64,000 nucleotides of DNA from CAWGJF01 sp963822905 (GCA_963822905.1 CAWGJF010000001.1:310001-374000); one strand, 5' to 3'; counted from the first letter of the stretch, positions 56,603 to 64,000 are shown. A program made the numbers and translations. Notes: a model not told the origin generated them from the letters alone.

Positions 56603-56827
56603 TTAAGTAAAATATTTGTTAATAACTTCTGAATATATTTTAACTATTTCTTCATTAGAAGTTGAAGGATTATTAATCTTCGCCTTTGTTGTTGCAATAT
56701 ATTTTTGATGAGATTTAATTTTTGAAAAAACAATATTTTTTTCATCGTCATCAAAATAATTCTCGGCTTGTTTGTAAAACTCTTCCTTCAAATTTAATAG
56801 TTCAAGTGTTCTTAATTTTATGTCCAT
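56603..56827 (-). CDS. Small protein of unknown function
   Basis: About 74 residues from the ATG at 56827; an earlier ATG at 56872 would overlap the upstream gene. Helical and charged, with no recognised family. It is last of three genes on the minus strand inside segment C. Ribosome-binding site weak (ATAGGTAAA). Confidence 0.45.
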   Translation of the reverse strand: MDIKLRTLELLNLKEEFYKQAENYFDDDEKNIVFSKIKSHQKYIATTKAKINNPSTSNEEIVKIYSEVINKYFT

Positions 56828-56843
56828 AATATTTTTACCTATT

Positions 56844-57251
56844 TTATTCAATTTTATACCACTTATCTCCATTTGTAAATAAATATGTTTCCTTTTCTGA
56901 TTCTACTAATTGCAGTGCAGTAGGTTTAGTCCTAGGATTATTCCAATCAAAATAAATATATTTATTATCTTTTGAGAGACTCCAAGTTCCTTCACTATCG
57001 TTGCCATAGGGGCTACTATCATCATATAAACAAGTATTGTCTTGATTTATCAATATTTCTATTTCTCCATCTAAAGAATAATAAGTCGGTGACCAAAGAC
57101 TCCATTTGCCAATAAATGGATTAGTTTTTACAAAAATGGAAACAATTATAATTAGAATTACAAATACAACAGCGACTAAAAAACATCCAAGTTTTAACTT
57201 ATCATTAAAATTCAACTTTTTCACATTTTCTATAATTTGATTATTCTTCAT
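56844..57251 (-). CDS. Single-span membrane protein with lipocalin-like domain
   Basis: 135 residues: one transmembrane helix at about 21-43 (LGCFLVAVVFVILIIIVSIF), then an extracytoplasmic beta domain with FIGKWSLWSP and EGTWSLSKDNKYIYFDW, the pattern of small lipocalin-like proteins. Unknown ligand. It lies within segment C of the cassette block. Confidence 0.6.
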   Translation of the reverse strand: MKNNQIIENVKKLNFNDKLKLGCFLVAVVFVILIIIVSIFVKTNPFIGKWSLWSPTYYSLDGEIEILINQDNTCLYDDSSPYGNDSEGTWSLSKDNKYIYFDWNNPRTKPTALQLVESEKETYLFTNGDKWYKIE

Positions 57252-57294
57252 AATAATTTCCTGTTACAAAATTTATAAAATCTAAATTAAAAGT

Positions 57295-57732
57295 TTACTT
57301 GAATGGAAATTCATCTTTCTTCTCAAGAATTGGCCCTACACCACCAGTCATATATCTAACTTGTAAGTTACCATCAACAAAAGGATAACTAACAACAACC
57401 CCTGGCCATTTAAGTTTTATATAATAATATCTTTCACCTGTATCAAAATATTTATCAGTGCCAGTTTCCCAAGTTCCCGAAAATGCTACATCGCCCCAAT
57501 TATCATCTGATGCTAGAGCACCATAACTTTCAAATGAACCATTACTATTAAAAACATATTTATTCCATCTAATAATTCCACCATAAATATCTTGCGATCC
57601 TGTCCAAATACCTACGGCATATTCTTTAGCTTCTTCAACACTATCTACATTTTTATTACAAGAAACGATAAATATAATTAGAAATGAAAAAATTGTTACT
57701 AATAATATTTTATTTTGACTTTTAGACTTCAT
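57295..57732 (-). CDS. Lipoprotein with lipocalin-like domain
   Basis: 145 residues with a lipobox (FIVSC, Cys25), then a beta-rich domain (AVGIWTGSQDIYGG, AFSGTWETG) that resembles the downstream neighbour in style. The minus-strand start is preceded by AAGGGTGCAAT. It is first of three genes in segment C and is probably co-transcribed with them. Confidence 0.65.
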   Translation of the reverse strand: MKSKSQNKILLVTIFSFLIIFIVSCNKNVDSVEEAKEYAVGIWTGSQDIYGGIIRWNKYVFNSNGSFESYGALASDDNWGDVAFSGTWETGTDKYFDTGERYYYIKLKWPGVVVSYPFVDGNLQVRYMTGGVGPILEKKDEFPFK

Positions 57733-57802
57733 ATTGCACCCTTATTAATAAAACTGTTGAGAAAGGAAATAAACTTAACGTAAAACATTACTTATAAAGT
57801 TA

Positions 57803-57993
57803 TGCACCTAACGACGTTGTTTTTAAGTCGCCACCAATAACAACATTGTTGCTTAACTAACCAACGCTAATAATTTTGAAAAACTTATTTTACTTAAACT
57901 ACTTTTAACAACAATTTAATTTTGTTTATCAAACTTGGAAATCCTAAACCGACCGCATCGAAGAGGCGGTCGCTTTGAATTGCAGGTTATGTG
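57803..57993. other. Spacer between segments C and A, attC-like
   Basis: Bounded by TGCACCTAAC (57803-57812, end of segment C) and GTTATGTGTAT (57986-57996, end of segment A). On the minus strand, ACATAAC-CTGCA-ATTCAAAGCGACCGCC is followed by a loop and GCGGTCG, a 7-bp perfect stem with flanking A/T pairs and an unpaired base; the other end reads GACTTAAAAACAACGTCGTTAGGT. This agrees with the R''-L''...L'-R' order of an integron attC, though the whole is long (about 190 bases) and may hold two degraded sites. Confidence 0.5.
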
Positions 57994-57996
57994 TAT

Positions 57997-58851
57997 TTAC
58001 TTAATTACATTCATTGGCAAAACATTTTTAATAATTGATTCCAATTTCAATAAGTACAACTTTTTATTTTTTTCGGGAGTTAACAAAACCACATAGAAAA
58101 TAAATTTTTCAAATTCAATAAATGCAGTATATTCTAAAGCATTATAAGATGGGATGTTCATTAAACGCAAAACGCATTTGTACTTATCTTTAAACGTCCG
58201 ATGTTGGACAAAATTTGAGATATTTATTTCAACGTTTTCAAATTTATCTCGTGTATATTTTTCTTGATACGTTAAAAGAGAATCTATACTATCATATTCA
58301 TTTGTTGTGGCAATGTTTACATACATTACTTCACGAAGTATAAAAGCTTTTTCAAGACTAAGACCATAAGGATATAGTTTGGCTAACATTTGAGGTTCAG
58401 AACGGCCATCAATAACCCAACCTATTGGACAAGGAAAAATTGCCCCAAATGGACCATAATGAACAATTGCACCTCCGAATCCTTGAAAATATTCTAATTC
58501 AGAAAACTCTATAATTTTTACTTCTACATCACGTGTATCATTTTTCGCACGCTCACTTGCTGCGGAAGAAAAACCTTTAGAAGTAATTATAATGCCTTTG
58601 TTTGCTTTTATATCATCTAAAAATCCGACAAAAGAATCTATTGTTTTTACATCAATTTTTTTATTAAAATATTTACACTCAATTGCTAATTTTAAATTGA
58701 CTCCAACTTCGCTTATATCAACTAAAATATCAATTTGTCTTTTAGTTTTGGAAATGTGGCCAACAATTTTAACATCTTTATCTATTTTTGCTTCAGGATA
58801 AAGATTTCTAAAATGATTATATATAAAATGTTCGTAATCTCGCCAATCCAT
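57997..58851 (-). CDS. Mrr-like restriction endonuclease
   Basis: About 284 residues from ATG 58851, which has GGAG 6 bases upstream; an ATG at 58869 in the same frame is a less likely start. The N-terminal 110 residues match the Mrr_cat PD-(D/E)xK fold: RDYEHFIYNHF, QIDILVD (catalytic Asp) and AIECKYF (Glu and Lys), then GIIITSKGFSSAASERA. Such enzymes cut DNA, often modified DNA (type IV). The C-terminal half is unassigned. It is the only gene of segment A and is flanked by its own 11-bp inverted repeat, as in a mobile cassette. Confidence 0.75.
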   Translation of the reverse strand: MDWRDYEHFIYNHFRNLYPEAKIDKDVKIVGHISKTKRQIDILVDISEVGVNLKLAIECKYFNKKIDVKTIDSFVGFLDDIKANKGIIITSKGFSSAASERAKNDTRDVEVKIIEFSELEYFQGFGGAIVHYGPFGAIFPCPIGWVIDGRSEPQMLAKLYPYGLSLEKAFILREVMYVNIATTNEYDSIDSLLTYQEKYTRDKFENVEINISNFVQHRTFKDKYKCVLRLMNIPSYNALEYTAFIEFEKFIFYVVLLTPEKNKKLYLLKLESIIKNVLPMNVIK

Positions 58852-58861
58852 TATTACTCCA

Positions 58862-58955
58862 ATACACATAACGGTGTTGCGGTTAAGCTGCTGCCCAGAA
58901 CAAGAATGCCGTACTGAAAAAAACTATTCGTGTTAAGCGGCGAATTAGCTGTTTT
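58862..58955. other. Spacer between segments A and B, attC-like
   Basis: ATACACATAAC (58862-58872) is the exact complement of GTTATGTGTAT at 57986-57996. On the plus strand CACATAACGGTGTTG..TTAAG is strikingly like CACCTAACGACGTTG..TTAAG at 57805 (same order of bases around the TAAC core). The right side ends with TTAGCTGTTTT (58945-58955), complement of AAAACAGCTAA at 59481-59491. The 80-odd bases between have the size of an attC site. Confidence 0.5.
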
Positions 58956-58973
58956 TTTTAATAAATTATTTAG

Positions 58974-59219
58974 AAGAAAAAAAACAAAATCTTTTGGTGT
59001 GATAACCACGATGGTTCACGTCCCGGAATACTTGGAATGAACTTAATTGAAACAAAAGATAGAGGAGAAGCCAAGACAATCCTCGATAATATTTTAATTA
59101 AAAGAAGCTCAAGATCATTTGCCGAATTCCCATATAAAATTATAGATTTTGGATATGCCGACGAAGCAAAGAAAAACATAGGTGAACCTTTTTATAATGC
59201 TATTATATGGAAACCTTAA
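58974..59219 (+). pseudogene. Possible 5'-truncated gene fragment
   Basis: The plus-strand frame is open from 58974, with no start codon before an ATG at 59037, giving FWCDNHDGSRPG in front of the 60-residue ORF. No ribosome-binding site precedes 59037. I see no family. It could be a truncated gene of segment B or chance. Confidence 0.3.
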
Positions 59220-59227
59220 TTAAGGTT
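59212..59227. repeat. Perfect 16-bp palindrome
   Basis: AACCTTAATTAAGGTT lies exactly over the stop codons of the two convergent ORFs (TAA at 59217-59219 and its complement from 59220). It may be a shared stop/terminator-like element or a binding site. Confidence 0.5.
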
Positions 59228-59456
59228 GATAAACAATGCTAAGTCCTCCAATATTCTTATTTAGAAAATCAGATACCTTTCTTGCATTTTCGTCTGTCTC
59301 TTCTTTTAGAATGAGATACACGGTAATGTCATGTTTATCAAAAAACGGTATATTGCCAGCACCATTTTCTATTCTGATAATCGGCTTAAATGGTTCTCCG
59401 TATTCTCTAACACTAAAAGAAATTTGTTTCATCCAATCATTTTTTGGTTGCTCCAT
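59220..59456 (-). CDS. Small protein of unknown function
   Basis: 78 residues with a strong ribosome-binding site (AGGAG, 5 bases before ATG). Mixed alpha/beta, no recognised family. It is the coding gene of segment B, on the same strand as the genes of segments A and C. Confidence 0.6.
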   Translation of the reverse strand: MEQPKNDWMKQISFSVREYGEPFKPIIRIENGAGNIPFFDKHDITVYLILKEETDENARKVSDFLNKNIGGLSIVYQP

Positions 59457-59480
59457 TATTGCTCCTATGATTTATTTATT

Positions 59481-59541
59481 AAAACAGCTAACTAATACTT
59501 ATCAGCATTGAAGGATAAGCACTCCCTGTTTATTTAGTGCA
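59481..59541. other. Inverted repeat of segment B and following hairpin
   Basis: AAAACAGCTAAC ends segment B. It is followed by CTTATC and GATAAG with a 10-nt loop (59498-59519), a short stem like the centre of an attC. The stretch 59542-59602 has no gene. Confidence 0.45.
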
Positions 59542-59602
59542 AACTTCCTTAATATTATTAAACATTTCAACAAAAACCCTCAAAACAGCAAAAATCTTTT
59601 AG

Positions 59603-59840
59603 AGTGGCTTTCGTAAAAGTCGGAAAGCGTGTCTAAGCCCTTAGGGTCGTATTCTGAAAAGTCGGAAATGGAGTCTAAGCCCTTAGGGTCGTATTCTGAA
59701 AAGTCCGAAAGCGTGTCTAAGCTCTTAGAGTCGTATTCTGAAAAGTCAGAAAGGGAGTCTAAGCCCTTAGAGTCGTATTCCGAAAACTCAGAAAGCCAGT
59801 CTAAGCCCTTAGAGTCGTATTCCGAAAAGTCAGAAAGTGT
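59603..59840. repeat. 42-bp tandem repeat, five units
   Basis: Five units start at 59631, 59673, 59715, 59757 and 59799, each GTCTAAGCCCTTAGGGTCGT-type followed by ATTCTGAAAAGTC; a degraded half unit precedes at 59603-59630. The unit is 14 codons and open in one frame on each strand, but neither reading has a convincing start. Each unit has a small dyad CCCTTAGGG; the third has CTCTTAGAG, with both arms changed. Confidence 0.8.
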
Positions 59841-60019
59841 AAATTTGAGCAATTTTCTAATTTTAGGGTATAAATTTAGCCAAATTTGCATCTTTTAGTA
59901 AAATTTTAATAAATTCATTTCCGGTTACAGAAGAAAAGTGCAAAACCCGCCTCCACCCACTCTTTTCTGCTTGCCTTAATAAACAATTCATATATAACAA
60001 CCTATCATGAGGTGGTCTT

Positions 60020-60724
60020 ATGATCAATTTAAAAACCCTGTTTAAAAATCACTTAAACACAAAAGAGATAAGTGATGCAAATATGCAGAAGTATGCTGAA
60101 ATCCATCTGCAACGGCTTTCTGCAAACAACGCGGGGAGTGAGTTTACGCAGATGATAACCGACACCACAACTGCTTACACTGGATATTTTGGTGTAATAA
60201 CAGATGAGGACACAAAGTTAGCGGTTCAGCAGGGGCTTACTATTGCAATGAATAATGCAATGAAGGCATTCCAGGATTGGGTAAGCAAAAAAGCGGTGTT
60301 CCTGGTTAAGGGTGCTTTGGGTGAAGACTCGCCGGCGTACCAGGAATTTTTCCCTTTAGGTGCTTCTGAGTATTCGCAGGCAACTCTTAACAGTATAGAA
60401 GTTCTGCTGGTAAGGATGGTTAATGCTGCTAATGCTCACTCAGCAGAGCTTGGAATTCCGTTTGTTACGGATGCGCAGACTTATAAAACAAACTTTATGG
60501 CGGCAAGAGAAGCACAGCTTTCAAAAATTGGTGAAGTTAAGGATTTGAAAGCAGACTCAACCACCTCGCGTGATGCACTGGAGAATGAGCTGATGAAAAA
60601 TATTCACCTGATAGCTGCTATGTATATCGGTGATGTTGAAAGGTGTATGACGTTTTTTGATCAGAGTTTTATAAGACCGAACCAGAGTGATGATGATGAG
60701 GAACCGGTGCCTCCTACACCATAG
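60020..60724 (+). CDS. Conserved-looking protein of unknown function
   Basis: 234 residues with a strong ribosome-binding site (GAGGTGG) and a good terminator, so a well-expressed monocistronic gene. It is all-helical and soluble, with no signal peptide and an acidic, Pro-rich tail (QSDDDEEPVPPTP). No catalytic motif is evident and I do not recognise the family. GC content is a little higher than the cassette block beside it. Confidence 0.7.
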   Translation: MINLKTLFKNHLNTKEISDANMQKYAEIHLQRLSANNAGSEFTQMITDTTTAYTGYFGVITDEDTKLAVQQGLTIAMNNAMKAFQDWVSKKAVFLVKGALGEDSPAYQEFFPLGASEYSQATLNSIEVLLVRMVNAANAHSAELGIPFVTDAQTYKTNFMAAREAQLSKIGEVKDLKADSTTSRDALENELMKNIHLIAAMYIGDVERCMTFFDQSFIRPNQSDDDEEPVPPTP

Positions 60725-60736
60725 GTGAATAAATAG

Positions 60737-60764
60737 AAAGGGGCTCTTAGGAGCCCCTTTTGTT
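60737..60764 (+). terminator. Terminator after the gene at 60020
   Basis: AAAGGGGCTC (60737-60746) pairs with GAGCCCCTTT (60751-60760) over a TTAG loop, followed by TGTT. Perfect 10-bp stem. Confidence 0.88.
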
Positions 60765-60770
60765 AGATAA

Positions 60771-61757
60771 TTATTGCCATCTGAAAGTTAAACCTACATT
60801 AGTTTCAGCATTTGAACTTTGTAATATGATAGATGTTGGATAATTGGCATTGATCAATTGAGTTATTTTGAACCCATTCGTAGTTCCTATTATTTCATCA
60901 CCAGTTGCATCCCAATCCCAAACTCGTATAAAATAAGTTTTATTCCAAGCTGTTTTTTCAAACGGTAATTCTGGCGTGAATTGCCAAGATAATGGTAGCA
61001 TAGATTGAGTTACATCATTATAAATTGAACCAGAACCATCGATAATAACAGTTCCAACAGAATCAATTATTGTAAAATAAACATCAGGTCCACTTGTTAA
61101 ATCCCAACCTCCGCCACTAGGTTTTGTTAGGGGAATATCATTAACAGTGATAGTCTGTAAAAATACTTTGCCGGGTTTGATATTTAAAGTTTGACTCGTT
61201 TGATTGGACAAACTGGTAACTGAATTACTTGCCGTAAGCGTAACGGTATAAGTACCGTGCTGGTTATATGTTTTACTTGGATTTTGCTGTGTTGAAGTTG
61301 TTCCATCACCAAAATCCCACAAATAAGTATCAGCATATTGAGAAGTGTTTGTGAAAGTAATCGCTGCAGGTGTTACAAGTGTACCACCATAATTAAATGC
61401 TGCAATTGGGTCGGGAATTGGATTTGGAGCTAAAGTAACATTAACGGTTGAAGTTTGACCTGCACTTACATTGACTGCTGAAGTGTTTGTGACATATCCA
61501 TTCATAGTTATAACAACTGAATAGCTTCCTGCTTCAACATTGTTTATCGTATAATTACCTGAATTATCAGACATAACGCTAGAGGTTGCTGGAATTGTAG
61601 TAATACTTGCGCCTGAAATTATGTTTCCTGTCGTTTGGTCGGTTACTTTTCCTGTGATACTTCCTTTAGTTGTAGTAGAAACCGGGTTATTATCCTTACT
61701 GCATCCAATTAGCATCACTAAAGAAATAACTGTGATTAAAAAGAATAATTTTTTCAT
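60771..61757 (-). CDS. PKD-domain lipoprotein with carboxypeptidase-regulatory-like domain
   Basis: About 328 residues from ATG 61757, preceded by AAGGGTATTGT. A lipobox (LMLIGC, about Cys18) is followed by a carboxypeptidase-regulatory-like domain (GSITGKVTDQTTGNIISGAS, 30-105), a PKD domain (TNTSQYADTYLWDFGDGTTS, 120-190, with the typical WDFGDG) and a C-terminal domain of unknown type. Probably an outer-surface structural or binding protein. Confidence 0.82.
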   Translation of the reverse strand: MKKLFFLITVISLVMLIGCSKDNNPVSTTTKGSITGKVTDQTTGNIISGASITTIPATSSVMSDNSGNYTINNVEAGSYSVVITMNGYVTNTSAVNVSAGQTSTVNVTLAPNPIPDPIAAFNYGGTLVTPAAITFTNTSQYADTYLWDFGDGTTSTQQNPSKTYNQHGTYTVTLTASNSVTSLSNQTSQTLNIKPGKVFLQTITVNDIPLTKPSGGGWDLTSGPDVYFTIIDSVGTVIIDGSGSIYNDVTQSMLPLSWQFTPELPFEKTAWNKTYFIRVWDWDATGDEIIGTTNGFKITQLINANYPTSIILQSSNAETNVGLTFRWQ

Positions 61758-61772
61758 ACAATACCCTTTCAA

Positions 61773-62093
61773 TTAAATCTGCTTTATTAAATCAGAATTT
61801 ATGCCATTAAGTAAACGGGATTATAATGCCAAAATGTAATCTTATAATTTGTTTGCAGGCTTTGGTGGTAATATTTATATGAATTTATAGGAGAGTAGCT
61901 TTAATTAAGAGTTTGTCTTTCAATTTTACTGCGGTTATTATAATTCACCATCACTTAAAAAGCATTTATGGCTTTTACTGTCAGTAAGGGTGTAGTCCAC
62001 TTTTCATCCCTTTGCTCCATTGAAACACTTCATCTTTCAGCATAGATTCATATAAAATTAAAGATTGAAATTTAAATTGAAAGGATATTTGCT
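61773..62093. promoter_or_regulatory. Upstream region of the small membrane protein with copy d of the block
   Basis: 321 bases with no gene. CTTTTCATCCCTTTGCTCC at 62000-62018 is the fourth copy of the shared element, about 75-95 bases before the gene at 62094. The remainder must also carry the promoter of the minus-strand lipoprotein. Confidence 0.5.
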
Positions 62094-62243
62094 ATGTTAT
62101 ACACAATTGCAGTTGTTTTGATTGCTTTGTGGTTACTCGGGTTTGTAACTTCTTACACTATGGGCGGTGTTATACATATACTCCTGGTAATTGCAATAAT
62201 ACTGGTCCTGGTCAGAGTCATTCAAGGGCGTCGAGTTCTTTAA
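62094..62243 (+). CDS. Small membrane protein, Lmo0937-like
   Basis: 49 residues with AAGGA 8 bases upstream. Two hydrophobic helices (IAVVLIALWLLGFVTSY, HILLVIAIILVLVRVIQG) in the pattern of the Lmo0937 family of stress-associated small membrane proteins. Its upstream element is shared with the DUF4398 and KaiC-like genes, so regulation by stress is likely. Confidence 0.75.
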   Translation: MLYTIAVVLIALWLLGFVTSYTMGGVIHILLVIAIILVLVRVIQGRRVL

Positions 62244-62281
62244 TCTCCAAGCTAAATTAAATTAATCCAATAGGATTAAGT

Positions 62282-62306
62282 CTTTATTCATCCTTTCGCC
62301 CGATTG
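62282..62306 (+). promoter_or_regulatory. CTTTATTCATCC block, copy e
   Basis: CTTTATTCATCCTTTCGCCC at 62282-62301, 255-280 bases upstream of the gene at 62561; preceded by TTAAGT. Part of the 62244-62560 gap, which otherwise contains only the mini-ORF at 62433. Confidence 0.5.
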
Positions 62307-62432
62307 TTTTGCAAGAGCTCCCCACATACCTTTTAGCATGATAATAAAATGTTAAAGTAAATATCTGAAACACTTGCATAGATGTATGTGCTAATAAATC
62401 TGTTAAATAATTTAGAAAATGGAATATTGTAA

Positions 62433-62513
62433 ATGAGCTATAGAAAAGAAAATATAATTCGTTTGACTGTAATAGTAATTTCTATTGCTGCGGCAATGCT
62501 CATCTTCGGTTGA
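62433..62513 (+). CDS. Possible 26-residue membrane peptide
   Basis: ATG at 62433 starts MSYRKENIIRLTVIVISIAA and ends in MLIFG. One hydrophobic helix. Upstream GGAATATTG is a weak ribosome-binding site. It would lie between the regulatory block and the barrel gene, in line with a stress peptide, but its existence is uncertain. Confidence 0.4.
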   Translation: MSYRKENIIRLTVIVISIAAAMLIFG

Positions 62514-62560
62514 TCGGGTTCGAAAATAAATTTGAAAATTAAAAAAAGGAAAATATAATT

Positions 62561-63058
62561 ATGAAAAAATATTTATTGTTTGTAATGGTTTTTTGTTTGA
62601 TGATAATCTTAGCAAAGCCGATTACAGCACAGGACCACGGATTTGGACTAGGAATTATTTTAGGAGAACCAACAGGGCTTAGCGCAAAACTCTGGATGTC
62701 AAAGGATAATGCTTTTGATTTTGGTCTTGGTGTCTCCCTTGGCGGGGATCGTATCAAATACAAAGGTAACTACGATAATTCTGGCCGTGTTCACTTTCAC
62801 ATGGATTATCTCTGGCATGCATTCAATGCAATCCGTTCAACTGAAAGATTTCCTCTCTATTACGGGTTTGGAGGCAGGTTCAACACCGGCGGTGGTTATG
62901 ACGGATCATTTGGTGTAAGAGGTGTATTTGGTATAGCCTGGTTTCCCCATTCGGCTCCGATAGATGTATTTTTGGAATTGGTGCCGGTGTTTCAGGTTAC
63001 CCCGCTTACCGGGTTGGGAATTGATGCAGGGCTGGGAGTAAGATATTTCTTTGAATAA
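62561..63058 (+). CDS. Outer-membrane beta-barrel protein
   Basis: 165 residues with a signal peptide (to about 24, ITAQD). Alternating hydrophobic and Gly-rich strands (GFGLGIILGEPTGLSAKLWM, YYGFGGRFNTGGGY) end in GLGVRYFFE, a usual C-terminal barrel strand. ATG preceded by AAAGGAAAATATAATT. A small outer-membrane protein of unknown ligand, probably co-transcribed with the OmpA lipoprotein 49 bp downstream. Confidence 0.75.
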   Translation: MKKYLLFVMVFCLMIILAKPITAQDHGFGLGIILGEPTGLSAKLWMSKDNAFDFGLGVSLGGDRIKYKGNYDNSGRVHFHMDYLWHAFNAIRSTERFPLYYGFGGRFNTGGGYDGSFGVRGVFGIAWFPHSAPIDVFLELVPVFQVTPLTGLGIDAGLGVRYFFE

Positions 63059-63107
63059 GAGAAGAAAAAATAATTGTGCGTGGTTTGTTAAAAAAAGGAT
63101 TTTAAAA

Positions 63108-63776
63108 ATGAAAAAAATAAAAGGCATAATTTTAATTTCAATATTAGCGGCATCTGTATTTATTTACAGCTGCAGCACAAGCAATGCTGTTAAGGGTGGT
63201 GTTATAGGCGGTGTCGGCGGCGGTGTGGTTGGCGGAGTTATTGGGGACCAGTTGGGTAATACTGTACTGGGTGCAATTATAGGCGCTGCAGTTGGCGGTA
63301 CTGCCGGAGTGTTGATTGGAAACTATATGGATAAGCAAGCCGAAGAAATGGAGAACGATATTGCAGGTGCAAAAATAGAAAGAGTTGGCGAAGGTATAAA
63401 AATTACTTTCGATTCAGGAATCTTATTTGCAACTAATTCTTCAACCCTGCAATCTCAGGCTAAAACAAATATCCGTAATCTTGCTGTCATTCTTAACAAA
63501 TATCCAGATACAAATATTCTGGTAACAGGGCATACCGATTTTGATGGTACAGAGCAATACAATCAAACTTTATCTGAACAAAGGGCCAAATCAGTTTCAG
63601 ATTATACTATGGGACAAGGCGTTAATTCATCGAGACTTTCAATCATTGGGTTAGGTGAAACAGAACCGGTAGCATCAAATGAAACAGTTGAAGGAAAACA
63701 GCTTAACAGAAGAGTGGAGATTGCAATTTTTGCAAATGAAGATCTTAAAAACGCTGCGGAGAGAGGTCAGCTTTAA
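63108..63776 (+). CDS. Glycine-zipper OmpA lipoprotein
   Basis: 222 residues from ATG 63108 with AAAAGGATT upstream; a start at 63051 in frame is unlikely. Lipobox (FIYSC), then a glycine-zipper membrane segment (VIGGVGGGVVGGVIGDQLG, repeated GxxxG, to about 75), and an OmpA-type peptidoglycan-binding domain (VTGHTDFDGTEQYNQTLSEQ, LNRRVEIAI). It links the outer membrane to the cell wall. Follows the barrel gene by 49 bp. From 63777 to the window end I see no gene. Confidence 0.85.
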   Translation: MKKIKGIILISILAASVFIYSCSTSNAVKGGVIGGVGGGVVGGVIGDQLGNTVLGAIIGAAVGGTAGVLIGNYMDKQAEEMENDIAGAKIERVGEGIKITFDSGILFATNSSTLQSQAKTNIRNLAVILNKYPDTNILVTGHTDFDGTEQYNQTLSEQRAKSVSDYTMGQGVNSSRLSIIGLGETEPVASNETVEGKQLNRRVEIAIFANEDLKNAAERGQL

Positions 63777-64000
63777 TTAAAAGTTTATGTTAATTACCTG
63801 GTATTCAATAAAGATCAGATGGTATTGATTAAAAGATGCAGATGAAAAATATACCAGGTAGTTGATGAACAGATCTAACTAATATGATATGAATTTACAG
63901 CAATAAAATCTGAATAGAACAATGAATTTTTTCTTAGATATTAGATATTAATGACGCAATGTTGGGTCGTAGAAAAATAGAAACTTGCGGCTTAATAAAA

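Noticed and set aside
56583..59491. Insertion sequence ends
   Set aside because: The inverted repeats differ from segment to segment and no transposase is present; a cassette model explains them better.
59603..59840. CRISPR array
   Set aside because: Units are contiguous with no spacers, and there are no cas genes.
59580..59898. Protein genes over the 42-bp tandem repeat, one on each strand
   Set aside because: Both frames are open only because the unit length is a multiple of three; neither has a ribosome-binding site, signal peptide or sensible N-terminus. I list it as a repeat.
1..64000. tRNA or rRNA genes
   Set aside because: I saw no cloverleaf with the usual GTTCGAxxC arm and no rRNA sequence on reading; a tRNAscan run would be decisive.

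Overview
The window looks like a chromosomal stretch of an AT-rich, Gram-negative bacterium of the Ignavibacteria/Bacteroidota-Chlorobiota group. The main reason is ten secreted proteins that end in a type IX secretion (T9SS) sorting domain of the NYPNPFNP...KKMILLK type, usual in Ignavibacteriales. A TonB-dependent receptor, many lipoproteins, OmpA-type proteins and a single-domain-set primary sigma factor fit the same group. This is inference from protein style; there is no rRNA gene in the window.

Layout. 1-3174: two paralogous coiled-coil, membrane-anchored proteins around a small lipoprotein. 3239-10140: MFS exporter (frameshifted), two GT28-like glycosyltransferases in tandem, esterase, DUF1761, DinB and DUF1684 proteins. 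10219-14906: three T9SS cargo genes on the minus strand. 14991-18964: 7TM-AraC regulator, trehalase and MFS transporter. 19281-25595: TonB receptor (in-frame stop), aldo/keto reductase (two frameshifts), sodium/solute symporter (two frameshifts), EamA transporter. 25613-26734: beta-lactamase-like lipoprotein. 27027-40277: seven consecutive T9SS cargo genes (Ycf48-like, beta-helix and BNR-like types) with a leftover 3' end of an eighth. 40350-49918: M61 peptidase, TMEM175 channel, cytochrome c, B12-radical SAM protein, histidine kinase/response regulator pair, RhlE-like helicase, RpoD-like sigma factor. 50079-56233: a stress-type block with two atypical NarL-type regulators, CsbD-like protein, DUF4398/OmpA lipoproteins and a KaiC-like ATPase. 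56583-59541: AT-rich block of small unknown genes and an Mrr-like endonuclease, cut into three segments each bounded by its own private inverted repeat, as expected of integron-type cassettes. 59603-59840: a 42-bp tandem repeat. 60020-63776: an unknown protein, a PKD lipoprotein, an Lmo0937-like peptide, an outer-membrane barrel protein and a glycine-zipper OmpA lipoprotein.

How it fits together. The T9SS genes form a family that has expanded by tandem duplication and exchange of a C-terminal module; the secretion machinery is not here. The genes of 51309-54202, the KaiC-like gene and the genes of 62094-63776 share an upstream sequence block built on CTTTTTCATCC and probably form one regulon, which is the most interesting regulatory signal I see. 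The integron-like cassette block sits inside this regulon, directly after an orphan, degraded copy of that block.

Caution: five genes carry single-base frameshifts and one an in-frame stop. Most lesions sit inside otherwise well preserved proteins, so uncorrected assembly errors are as likely as true decay.
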